NCBI RefSeq assembly: GCF_010093595.1 | Contig: NW_022985437.1 | Coordinates: 131,484 to 195,483, forward strand | Length of the DNA: 64,000 nt | From: Mytilinidion resinicola | Taxonomy: Eukaryota > Ascomycota > Dothideomycetes > Mytilinidiales > Mytilinidiaceae | Reading direction: 5' to 3' | Part shown: positions 46,685 to 57,773 of the stretch, piece by piece | How the letters are laid out: the number at the start of each line of letters is the position of its first letter | Position numbering within the stretch: the first letter of the stretch is position 1 | Made by a program: the position numbers and the translations under genes | Notes under the pieces: model-generated | What the model was told of the DNA's origin: nothing | Databases searched by the model: none | The model's input: only the letters and a program-made list of their open reading frames with translations

Positions 46685-48805
46685 CTAAAGTCTCACCCGT
46701 CCCTCTGACGGGCCACCGCCGAACCACCTCGCGAGTCCCTCTCTCCTTTGGGTTCCAGTGGCTGCCGCACCGCTGTTCTCTGTGCCTTCGTCGCCGTCTC
46801 TCCCGCCCATCCATTTGGGTCTTCGGAATTCGGTTTCGTCGAACCAGGGGAACGTGTTCTTGACCCTAGTGCCGAAGTCGGAGAGGAAGTTACCGTCCTC
46901 CTCATCTTCCACTACAGATCTCCTCGCCTGCGGCCTTCTCGAGGCCCCAGCTGTTCCATTGCTTGCCGGCGGGTTGTCTCTGTAACCTCCATTTGGAGGG
47001 CTTGATGTGGCGCCTCCTCGTTGGGCAAGGCCCAATGTATTCCCACTCGCACCGTGGATCTCACGGTCAATCAACGCGCGTCCTTCGCGCCAGCTCCCGG
47101 CGCCGTAGACGCTGGCTCCATCACCGGTATCGTCCTCATCCTCTAGTAGATCGCCAAACCCGCAGATGTTCTTGATCTTGCCGTACAAATTAAAACTGGT
47201 CGCTAGCACCGGAACAAGTACGAAAATGGGGAAGAAGGACGAGAAGCCCGAACCGAGCGGAGTAAGGTCGATGAGCCGACCTAGGAAAAGATAGAACGAG
47301 CTAGCCTTGTAAATTTTGGGATCCACAAAGGTGGTGAAATTGAATGACAGTGGTACTGTGAGCTTCGCGACCTGAAGCGCGTACCAGGTGGCCGATTCCA
47401 GGTATGTTCCGCGCCGCACAAGCGCCCTATTGCCCCATATCTTGACTTCGGTCAAAGAAAAGAAGGCGCAAGCACACATATAACTTAGCCAGACACCAGC
47501 GATGAATTGGCCTGCGAAGCCAATTTTACCCCTATTAGACTCGGGGTGATGTACGACTGTGAGGCCTACGATGGACAGCTTCGCCTCGTCGAGAGATTTT
47601 ACAATCTCAGACCAGATAATAGAGACTGAGGCAAGGGCAAATACCGCGGATGTAACGTAGTAAAGTAATGGAATAACGTGCGTATGTAGAAGGTAGCGGG
47701 TATATGGGGTTAGGACAGTAATGCGAGAATAAAAGGTAGGGGCTGGCGCAGCAAAAGGAGAGACCTGGAATTCGAGGCGCTTAGAAGCTGCTGAGTCGAG
47801 GATTGCCTGTGTATCTATCGCGTTGCGTACTAAGTGATCCCAGGAATCCGAGAAACGCATTTTAGCGTGTCGTGCACGCTTGAGTTTGCGGGTCAAATCA
47901 GCAAGATAGCGTTCTGTAATAACAGGCGGCACCGTCGAGGTCGATGCTCGACTGGTTGATGAGATTGAGGAACCCCTGGCTTCCGGCAAGGAGGATGATT
48001 CAGCAAGCTCATCTATCCACTCTTGGAAGGCTCTGGTGATGCCATTTTTTCGAAGCTTGAGCTGCACAACTTGCGACTCATACTGATCAAGTTTATCCAG
48101 GGCTTCCGTGAGCTTCTCATGGATATTCGGCGCTTGTGATTGTAGGCGTCGAAGGCGATTACTTATGCTGGCATTCCGATACAAGGATCGCGGTAGTGCG
48201 ACAAGACCGTGGCCCATGAGGTATATGGCTAGTACCAAACCCCATGAGTATGCCAATGCCATAACCAATGCCTTCATGGTCTCAAAGTCAAACCCATTTT
48301 GGAAGATGAAGTATATGGCTCCGACGACGCCAGATCCGAGCGTAATCAGCTGGTATCGGCCATTGGTACGAAGGGCGTAGAGGAATCGATCTTTCGGGTC
48401 GCGATAGCCTGCATCGCAATACTCTCCAAGGAGCGGGAGAATTACCCTAGACTTCATGAGTATCCATGGAACGTTGTACCTACCAAGGGCATGAAGACAG
48501 GCGACTCACCATGTCAACGCAAAGGTCAGCCAGTATGTTATCCTCCAGCTGACCAACATAGCCCGGTGTGGAAGCCATATCCCCCTGTTCCCTCCCGTGT
48601 CCGTCCCAGCAGTCGACGCAAGATCAATCGGGACTAGGAGTACTATGCTCGCGGGCAAGGAGATGGCGAGGAATACGGGGACGAGCACATACATGGGCGT
48701 CGTCCGGAGCGGGAGGTAGTAGCGGAGGAGCAGAAGGACGAGGAGACATATTGTGAGCAATGCGCCGGAAAAGAAGACATCGGAGCCTGCGGAAGAGCCC
48801 CCCAT
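46685..48805 (-). CDS. LMBR1-domain multi-pass membrane protein (LMBD2-like)
   Basis: Two exons, 48805-48510 and 48446-46685, give 685 aa; the open frame of exon 2 alone lacks the first helices. The splice restores WRITYWLTFALTWVILPLL, a family-typical region. About nine hydrophobic segments are visible, with a central coiled-coil-like cytosolic loop (HEKLTEALDKLDQYESQVVQLK) and a later YLARLTRKL-like helix (RYLADLTRKLKRARH). The C-terminal tail of about 150 residues is polar. Family knowledge: LMBR1/LMBD proteins are eukaryotic multi-pass proteins, with LMBD2 tied to receptor signalling; fungal function is unknown. The start at 48805 is chosen because the residues upstream in frame look like leader sequence. 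Confidence 0.9.
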
Positions 48806-49383
48806 CGTGCCGGTCAGTTCTGAAGGAGAAGGTGGTCGTGAGGCTGCAGTGGAACAAGGGCGGTTTAGGGGTGGACAAGCACCTCCATTTCTATGGCGAG
48901 TTGGAGCGATGTGATATCTGTTACTATCGTGGAGCTGGAGAGGACGATGTGGCTCCAGGGTCTCTCGGATGTACGAAATAAAGTCACCCGTCCGAGGACG
49001 GCACGCGCGGCATGAGTTGATGACGAGTCGCCGCATTGCCGCTAATACACCGGATTACGCATCCGTCACGTGATTGATTCGGAATCTTCAGCAGTGTCAC
49101 TGGTGTGGCAGCCTTTGTCTCAGCTAAAAGGGGCTAATTGACTCCATTCCCCTCGGCGATGGCATCATCGGGATGATTCCTTCTACGCGGGGCGCGCAGC
49201 ACAGTGATATCTAATCAGCACCTCATTCCAAATCTGACGAGACCAGACCCTTTTCCTAGACCCTTTGGGCATATATAACAGTTCCACCAAGCCCCGCCCT
49301 CTCAACCACCTCGACGCTTCACAAACACCGCCACCATTTCCTTCCTACGCCACTTCTTCACGCGCGCCTCCAGCCCAACCACC
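48806..49383. promoter_or_regulatory. Divergent promoter region: LMBR1 and glutaredoxin genes
   Basis: About 580 bp between two divergent starts. A CATATATAAC stretch near 49269 may be a TATA-like element for the glutaredoxin gene, about 115 bp upstream of its ATG. Confidence 0.4.
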
Positions 49384-49758
<375 letters not shown>

Positions 49759-50306
49759 GACAGCGGGGTTCTCTACCATGAGCGGCTTTGATGAGATGGA
49801 GTTGGAGGGCTTCACTTAGGGAATCGGGAAATGAACGTCTTGTACCCGAGGCAGTAGAGCCTACCTCCATCAACTACAGAATCAATCATGAAAAACACAA
49901 ACTATGCAGATGCACGTGTCCAGAACTCCCAAAACCATGCATTTCGAAAGTATTGAGCTCGTGTCTAAAAGTGGGTAATCTTGAGTTTACCGTCGTGCCC
50001 ATACCCCAACCCCCCCATACACAGCGGAGCCTTGGTAGAGAAGGGAGACGTAAGAGCCGCAAACAGGTTGAGACAGGTTGATTTCAGTAGGAAAATCCAG
50101 CCAGGGCGACTCCCTGCCTACGTATTTCCCCTCTGCTCTCGCTCCGCCCGCTCTATGCACGCTACCACGTCTGATTCTCCCCTCTCAAGCTCCTCTACCC
50201 ATCCCAAACCAAGCCTCGACCGTTTCATTAGTGTCAAGCAATGCTTTCGTAGTGACCAGCAACTGTCCATATCCCAACCGTTCGTCGTCGTCAAGTCTAT
50301 GCTGCC
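49759..50306. other. Convergent 3' regions
   Basis: About 550 bp between the glutaredoxin stop (+) and the PP2A subunit stop (-). No gene. Confidence 0.5.
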
Positions 50307-52544
50307 CTACGTCTGCATTGCATCTGTAAAGCTCTGCGCAGCCGTGGTCGCAAAATACCTCACGTCGACATCGTCGTCCTGCTGTAACTTCTCTAAATTG
50401 GGGAGAATCTGCTTGGCGATTAGATCCTGTCCCTTCGGGCAGCCGGTTCCCGGTGTTCCGGCTTTCTGGAGAGAGAGAACAGTTCCGTGTTCCGGAAGCT
50501 GTTTCAGGGTATCGATGAGCACAGCGTAGGATTTGGCGACATTGAAGCGGATGTTGGGGATATCATCGTTGACCAGCTTATCCATCATGGGCAGAATCGA
50601 TGCTTCAATCACTTCGAGGCTAAGAGCCGGTGCAAGAGTCTAGAACTATTATTAGTACCAAGGCAATGTATTACGAAGCATTGGGAAACTGTAAGCTTAC
50701 AGAAACGGCGAAGCAGGTAGTCATTCGGTATAGGTAGTTTGGATGTTGGCCCATGGCTATGACTTTGGGGATGATGGCTTCGTTGGCCCACTCTACTCCG
50801 AAAACTTCGGTAAGCTTCTTCAGGTTCTGCGTTGAGGCTTCTCGAATGGAAAACACAGTGTCTCCAAGCCAGCTCATGCACAGGCTGCTGAGCTTCTCGT
50901 CGAAGAACTTCACTCCCAATTGGGAAGCGAGGAGAGGAACGTATTCGATGATTGCGAGTCGGACGCGCCATTGCTTGTCCTCTGCTAAGGTCACGATTGC
51001 GGGAAGGAGAGATTGAGAAAGCAGCTCGATGCCGATCACTGGAGTAAGTGTTAGATCTCGTTACCAGTTGGTCGCGTGACCGGACGTACCATTGTTGACG
51101 AGCTCAAGCTTTGAGATGATGTTCAGCCGAACATCTGGGAACTCATCCTTGAGCATCTGAAGGAACATCGGAAGGAGATGGGAGATAGTCCTGGGCCAAA
51201 TGATTAGCTGCAGTGCCATAGTAGAGATGTAAAAGGGTGACATACTCATCCTTTCCGAGAATCGGGGCCAGCCCGCTGATTTGGGTGCCAAGAGCTGCGC
51301 GGACATGCTGAGATTGATCTGAGACAAGCTCTTCTATGCTCGGCATAACGTCGTGGAGAAGGATATCTCCCTCAAGCAGAGCGCAGAAACCTATCGCGGT
51401 CAGATTGTGGGCCAAGACTTTGGAACATAAACTCAAAACAACTTACCGGGAATCTGCCCCGCAATTGCACTCCGCACCTCCGCTTCAGTATCCTTGAGAA
51501 GCTTGACGAAAGACGGGACCAAATCCCTGCTGACCACTTCCTCGTCGACGGCTTTCGCAATCTGAACAGAGATGTTAGCCATAATCTAGAATGAAACAGC
51601 GGGATATGCACTTATTACCTTCTCAAATCGATCTGCCACCATGTACCGCACTCGCCAGCTCTTGTCCTCAAACAAGCTCCGTAAGGCCGTGAGCAGAACA
51701 CCATGGCTGGATTGTTGCTCCTTCGGTACAGCCTCGGCGATTGCAATGAGTATATCCACCGTCAAGAGCCTCACGCTATCCTGATCGTCGCTGGCAAGGT
51801 GTTGGAACAACGGAATCATCTCATCGATGACGATAGCCGCGGGCATAGTTTTGATAAACTTGGCCAAGTTGCTGGCGGATTGTCTCCGCACCATGGGCGT
51901 GTCATCGTGAACAAGTGCTCCGTATTGTTGCCTCAGCCCTTCCTGGGATGGAGGGGTAGCTCGAGTGTAGGGGACGTTGTAGAGGCCGGTCGCGGAAATC
52001 TTGGAGGTGAACCAATCTGCTTTCGAAAGATGGACCACGAGCGGAATGAAATATTCCTCGATCTGCTGCTGGGACAGCTGCTCGCAGATTTTGTTCAAGG
52101 ACTCCACAGCCTGCATGTGATTGTTAGCAAAAGCTCAATTGCGGGCATTTTGCGACGGTAAATACCTTCTCCCTAACCAGCGGCTCCTCTATCGCTGCGA
52201 GATTCTCTAGCGGTGAGAGCAAGACATGACCATACTCAGGGCCCCCCACATACTCAACAAAATTGCCCAATTCTTCGCTCAAGGCAGTCAACACCTCATC
52301 CTCGTCTTCCACCGATTCTACACCAGCTGTTAGCCATGTATTTCTTATTGTGCTTCAGGTGTGTTTGTGCCATACCATCAAGGAAGGGTATCAGCTCATC
52401 TCTTGTTCTCTCCGCGCCGAGGGCCAGCGCGATGGTGGAGAGACGATGGATCGCGTTCAATCGCAGCAAGACATCGTCATGCTTGAGCTCGTCGATCAGA
52501 ACAGCGATTGGGTACAGCTCGTCGGTTTGGTTCGCGCCCTCCAT
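50307..52544 (-). CDS. PP2A scaffold subunit A (HEAT-repeat protein)
   Basis: Eight exons, 52544-52376, 52317-52166, 52110-51619, 51561-51447, 51390-51246, 51190-51090, 51038-50701 and 50639-50307, give 614 aa with consistent phase. The protein is built from HEAT repeats, about 15 by family. Visible hallmarks are [21 protein letters not shown] at the start, [48 protein letters not shown], and [16 protein letters not shown] repeats near the end ([20 protein letters not shown]). Family knowledge: the A subunit bridges the PP2A catalytic subunit and B-type regulators and is essential. Length matches filamentous-fungal homologues. The intron number is high for the window, but every junction is GT-AG. 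Confidence 0.97.
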
Positions 52545-53607
52545 GGTTCCTGTTCTGGGTATTGGTGATTATTTGGTGGGAGAAGCCGGTGAGAGGAGTC
52601 GGAGGAATACGGCGTGGGAGGCAATTCCCCGTCCAAGCTACACAGAGTCAGAATCTCGGGTGAATAGAGGCACACGCAGAGCGCAAGATCGTGTTGGCGT
52701 ACGGAGTGACTGGGCGAGCTGGCAATGAGGCAGGAGGGCGGGAAATTCGAGGCGAGGTGGACGTGGCGGCAGGGTCGCGGGAGAGTGTAGTGGTAGGCGT
52801 CTACCCCAGCTTGACGGGGTGTGGAAGGCAGGCAGGTGTTTGGGGGCGCACTGGATGTTGGTTTTGCTGGCGATGATGCAAAGGGTTGGAGGCTTCTTGA
52901 GGTCCAGCGTTGCGGGTTGTCGGGGCCAACAGCCACACAAATGTGGCGGGGATGTCTGGGCAACTTCTTCTCTCATCTCAGATCACTAGAGCCCTACTCA
53001 AAGAGGCTTTGAATATCCACTTCATGCATTCGCGTCAAGATTATTCGCTACTCATTTTGAAGCGATGCTCCCATTGACCGACATCGGGCAAGAAACAGCC
53101 TTCAGCGCCTTGCGTTTTCATCAGAGTCTAGTTCGAGACAGCTTCATTATTATCCAAGAATCTATCCCGCCTTCAGTTCTTGCACTGCTTGTTGGCGCTA
53201 TTCAAAGTGTTTCTCTACATTCTCCAAGATCTGAGCAAGGTGTGTATCAAGCACTTTTTGACCGGCCTATTAGCCCTCTGAGCTACGCAATTACTGTCAG
53301 ATAGATTTATCGATTCCGCCTCCCAAGTTATTCTCCAGTATCAGACCCCACGTGACTTGCGGGGACGAAGTCATGAATATACCGCAATGGCCACACATTC
53401 ACTATAGTCATACATACCAAGGGCATCTGTTATTAGAGTCACATAGAAATTCCCATCGTGCTCACGAACATCAGCCTCGTAGGTAAATCAGTATTGTTGT
53501 CATAATCTCCTTATATCCCGGTCTGGATCAATCTGATGGAGGGGTTGAATCCACCATACTCCCAAAATCCTGCACCTAGCACCTTGCATCGGGTCTCAGT
53601 GTGTCCC
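52545..53607. other. Intergenic: PP2A-A promoter and FMN-protein gene 3' side
   Basis: About 1.06 kb. The left half should hold the promoter and leader of the PP2A subunit gene. One 79-codon ATG frame lies inside (listed separately). Confidence 0.5.
53065..53304 (+). CDS. Possible small hypothetical protein
   Basis: A 79-codon frame from ATG (MLPLTDIGQETAFSALRFHQ...). It has a hydrophobic stretch (SVLALLVGAIQSVSL) but no domain, and no neighbouring exon that I can join. It may be chance. Confidence 0.2.
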   Translation: MLPLTDIGQETAFSALRFHQSLVRDSFIIIQESIPPSVLALLVGAIQSVSLHSPRSEQGVYQALFDRPISPLSYAITVR

Positions 53608-54508
53608 CTATTTCTCTTTCTCGACCGCCGCCTCATAAGCACCCACCCTCCCATCCCTATTCGCCAGCGCCCTCCAACTCTCCACATGCTCCGGCACCTC
53701 CTCTACCAGTGTCGCCTTCGCCGGAATAGGTTCCCCCCACTGCGTCCAGCTTGGCACTACCCCCGTCCACACCCTCTTCCTCAACGCCTCATCCTTCGCA
53801 TCATGCCTATCCTCGCTCGGGCCCCCACTCCTAATTTTCGCACTCGCAAGGCTGATCTTCACCCGCAAGATAGTCGTGCTCGTCATCTCCGTCTTGTTCG
53901 GCGGAACGCGGCAGTTAGCCCAGAGATTGGGGATCATGTTGTTCGTGATGAGCTCCAGGGCATACAGCTTCTCGGCCTCGTCGGTCACGAGCGAGGCGTA
54001 GCCGAAGACGACGGCGGAGCGGTAGTTGCAGCTGTGGTGGTTGGGCGTGAGGGCGAGGACCAGGCCGTCCATTAGGGTGGCTGCGACGGTCACAGGGGTG
54101 CCTTGGTCGTCGCCGCTGGCGGAGGACTGCTTCATCAGGCGCGAGCCGACGTAGCCGTGGATGTAGAGGTCCTGCTCGCTGGTTGCTGGGTCGGCGTCTT
54201 GCGAGGTGAAGGAGCCGGTGACGCCTAGCATGGGTAGCACGGCGGGAAATGGGTCGTCGGCTGCGATGGGGTTGAAGGAGACATGGACGACTGGGCTGGA
54301 ATTGACGATGCTGTGGACATTTTTGTAGTCGTAGTTGCCTGAGAATGTCAATTGACTTCGAAAGAACAAAGCAGTTGAAATGAAATGGGGAAGGATGAGG
54401 GTGTTAGAGAGTGATGATGATTGATGTAGAAACAGCTGTATTACCTCTCTCTTTACCCAACCGCTTCACAGTATTAACAGGGGTCTTTTCGTAGGCCGGG
54501 GATGCCAT
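53608..54508 (-). CDS. FMN-binding split-barrel protein (pyridoxamine-oxidase-like)
   Basis: Two exons, 54508-54445 and 54338-53608, give 264 aa. Exon 1 encodes MASPAYEKTPVNTVKRLGKE, typical of the family. Hallmarks follow: YDYKNVHSIVNSSPVVHVSF, the IHGYVGSRLMKQ strand, TLMDGLVLALTPNHHSCNYRSAVVFG, and a NLWANCRVPPNKTEM segment. The family (Pyridox_ox_2) binds FMN; many members are uncharacterised, and some bacterial relatives inactivate nitro-drugs. The C-terminal 60 residues include WTGVVPSWTQWGEP, usual in fungal members. Enzymatic reaction is unknown. Confidence 0.9.
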
Positions 54509-55229
54509 GTTGACAAGATTTTCGAACTGAGTTGTCTCAAACTTGTTTCTTTCCCTCAGAACAAGGTAGTATTTATATATTCGTCGACTGGTCTGGTGGG
54601 GGTTGAATGGTGACTCTTCTTTGCAGTCCGATCATGGGCACCTTCTTGATTACGGGCCGGCCTTTGAGCAAACTGCGATTGGGGGAAAACTCGGGTGCAC
54701 TTGCTAGTTGAGGCTTAGTTCACGAGAACAGTATGGCCGCAGTCCTCTTCGGGACTACAATTAGTGCATCACCACCACTCTTGCGGGGAAGAGTCATGTA
54801 TTTAAGCCAGGGACTCATGATTTTCCCCCGGGGTCTGCTCGAGAAGTAATATATGTCTCCAATGCAGTGCAAGATGTTTACCATTCACTTCTCCTAATAG
54901 AAGCTCTATGCGAAAGATGACAAGCTTGGAACTACATACATACACCGCGTTGTTATGGGTTTATCCACAGCCTCAGGTCTCTACACGCACGCTCTGCTAC
55001 CCTGCAAGAGTTACTCAACGGTAGCGTGTCGTCACTTCACCTTACGACTTGCCATACTAGCTTAACTCCTCTTTGAAGTTACTCATAGGTGGTCTGTCTC
55101 TCTATCCGGTGCTGGAGAAGAAAGACGGGCTTTTCCCCGTCTTCAAACTTGAGTCTACTATGTACGCTAAGAAGCACCGCTAATTATGCGACCCCAGAGA
55201 TTGACACAAGCCAGCTCCGCAACACACAT
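54509..55229. other. Intergenic: FMN-protein promoter and PheRS 3' side
   Basis: About 720 bp. A stretch near 54570 (TATTTATATATT) is AT-rich and could serve as a TATA-like element about 65 bp upstream of the FMN-protein ATG. No gene. Confidence 0.45.
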
Positions 55230-57128
55230 CTATAAGAAAACCTCCAGGTTCAACTCCAGCGTACTAACCGGGTATCCGAGTTCGAACTTCTGTAGGACAG
55301 ACGGGTGCAAGATGCCAAAGGAGCCGATGACGCGCTCCTTGCCATCAAGCCGTAAAATCACCTTCGCGGCGTGGCCGGGCAGGTATGTAGCGTCTAAAAC
55401 ACAGTATGGTTAGCATATCTACCGCACCCCTAAGAAGAAAAGTGATGTTACCTTCAATCTCCTCAATCCAGTATCCCTCCTTTTTATCATCCTTCAGTCT
55501 ATCCTCTCTCGTGATGAAAGCCGATTGCAACATCATCATGATGCGATCCAACAGGCCATGCACGACCTCGAATCCAGACGACTTGCCTAAGTAAGCGGCC
55601 GCAAAATGCCTCTCATTCCTGCTCTTCCTCTCTTGTTTCAGGTCCTTGAACCCGACATCACTGACCTCGAAGATTTTCAGCGGCACGCTGCGATGCTTAT
55701 TCGAATTTAGGGTCTTGAGGAGGCCTGGCAGCAGTGACGTCCGAACGATTTGGTATTCTGCCGTCTTGGGGTTCTGCAGTCTGATCGCAGTGCTTCCGTC
55801 GTCTTTGCGGTTCAACCATGCGAAGTTCTCGTCGTGTGAGCAGAGAATCAGCGGCATGACTTCTGAGAAGCCGGCCATGGCTCCTTCTAGCCTGACAATG
55901 TCACCAAGCCTGTTGATGGGAAGGGGCGCAGCCACAGATGCGGTCTTGTTAGGGTAGAAGCGAGGGAGCTTGTTGAAGCCATACGCGATGGCCAGGTCTT
56001 CCATGATGTCTGCTTGGTGCAGGACATCAGCTCGTGTGATCGGAACGCTGATGCTGAGGAGCGAGTCATCTGTCGGGTTTGGTTTTGCGTCGTATCCCAT
56101 GCGTTGAAGTAGATGTGATATTTCTGAAGGACTAAGATCAAGTCCAGTGACTTGGTTGAGATAGGGAACTTCGGCTTGCATTTCTCGGGGAGTCAGATCG
56201 GGCTCCTCCCGAGACTCCTGGTTGTGTGGTGACACAATCTTCAAAGGTTCGACAGCTTCCGCGTATCCTGCAAACATCGCGACTAGCATGTGGCAGACAA
56301 TTTCAACTTTTGTCTTGTCGGTTGCGGTGATTTCGATCAGGACATTTTTTGTATCAAGGGTGATCTTGGAGTGGTTGCCGTTGATGATGGGTGGGAGTGA
56401 AAGGACAGTTCGATTGGCGTCATATAGTACGGGATAGACCGGGCTGTCTCGTATTATGTGAAGGTAGCGGCCAAGGTGCTTGTCTTTCTCATAGAACTCC
56501 ATCATCTGCTTCGCGTTCATCTTCTTCGTCTGATTTAACGGAGTGAACTCAATCTCCTCTGGCGGCAATGCCTCGTAGCTGAAGGGCCCTTTGATGGTAT
56601 CAAGATCATGTGTTCCGATGGAGACCAATGTCCGCTGTCGAGCCAGATTTTGATGCAGCTTGTCCTGGAGCGCAATGAAGCTATCATATCTCGCTTGTGT
56701 GAACTTGATATTCCGTAGTATGCATCCCGCAATGAGGGGCCGGATCTTCGAGGTCTAATTTCATATCAGCACTATGACCTTAATGAGAAATGGTCCCCAA
56801 GTATGCCACTCACAGACTCGTCCACATTCAACACTTGTAGCTCACCCCCAGAAGGAGGGGTCAACGAGAACTTTGGTAGCTTCTCCTTCTCCAAATATAC
56901 CCTCAAGTTCATTGCAATGCCCTCGAAGCATAGCATGTCATATCTGTTCGCAGGAATCTCGATCTTCAACTGCGGCGGCTGCGCCAGATCCTCTGCCTTC
57001 TTGCTCGTACTTGTGTCTTCGTCTAGCTCAATCCCGAATTCGAAGCATAGCTCGTCGAATTCCTCGGTAGTATATTGTTTTCCCAAAGCCTCGTATAGCG
57101 CCGCCTTGTCAACGGCGATCGTAGGCAT
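55230..57128 (-). CDS. FRS1: Phenylalanyl-tRNA synthetase beta subunit, cytosolic
   Basis: Three exons, 57128-56814, 56754-55452 and 55393-55230, give 593 aa, the usual fungal size. Start is the ATG of [16 protein letters not shown], conserved in the family; in-frame sequence further up looks like leader. Recognisable are the B3/B4 editing region ([25 protein letters not shown] [18 protein letters not shown]), the B5 region ([20 protein letters not shown]) and the catalytic-like core ([35 protein letters not shown]). The last exon gives [11 protein letters not shown] and ends LNLEVFL. The protein pairs with the alpha subunit to charge tRNA-Phe. Identity is secure. Confidence 0.97.
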
Positions 57129-57237
57129 GGCTGCGGTGAACCCTGAAAGAGGGCGAGCTATGGACGGGTATTGCGGAACGCAAACACTTAAGTGGCGTAG
57201 TTGTGGAAGTAAAGAGGTTGCAATTGGATAGTAGAAA

Positions 57238-57546
57238 TCAGTTCCTCTTCCTTGCGTTCGTAGTGGGGTAGTTCGATCGTGCGGAGGGGTCGTCAGTGAC
57301 ACTTTTGGGGTCGAAAAGTCGATCTTTTGGGACTGTCAGGTAGGCGGGAGTTTCAGTGGGCCAATGCGACCAGAAGTTCGGCGTGGCACCCTCGCGAGGC
57401 AGCTTGGGGGTTGAAGCTGCGGTATGACTGTCCCGTCTCGAAAATCCACGTCGGAGAATCAATATCGCGGCCCGTGCAGCCGCATTAGGGTGGTTTCGCA
57501 GCCGTGAATGCTCATAGACCTTAAATCGAGGGAACACTTCGATCAT
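57238..57546 (-). CDS. Possible small protein upstream of PheRS beta
   Basis: A 102-codon ATG frame ends 110 bp before the PheRS ATG, same strand. It starts [20 protein letters not shown] and ends [12 protein letters not shown]; basic, with no recognised domain. It could be a separate small gene, part of the synthetase transcript leader (an upstream frame), or chance. Confidence 0.3.
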   Translation of the reverse strand: MIEVFPRFKVYEHSRLRNHPNAAARAAILILRRGFSRRDSHTAASTPKLPREGATPNFWSHWPTETPAYLTVPKDRLFDPKSVTDDPSARSNYPTTNARKRN

Positions 57547-57773
57547 TCTTTATGGACACTAAAATATCCCAGATATATGTACTATCAGAGCGATGTAGTT
57601 GCGTTTTGTAAGGCCCTTGTGGTCTTCCTCTGCATGGCACTCAAAGCATGCGGCCCTGAGAGCCATACTCGGCTTCGAAAGCATGGCCATGACATGGCCA
57701 TATTCAGTTTTGCCTTCCTATTTGGCCTACGAATCTCCTACTACAGATTTCGAAGAGAAAGAATGCCATCTGG

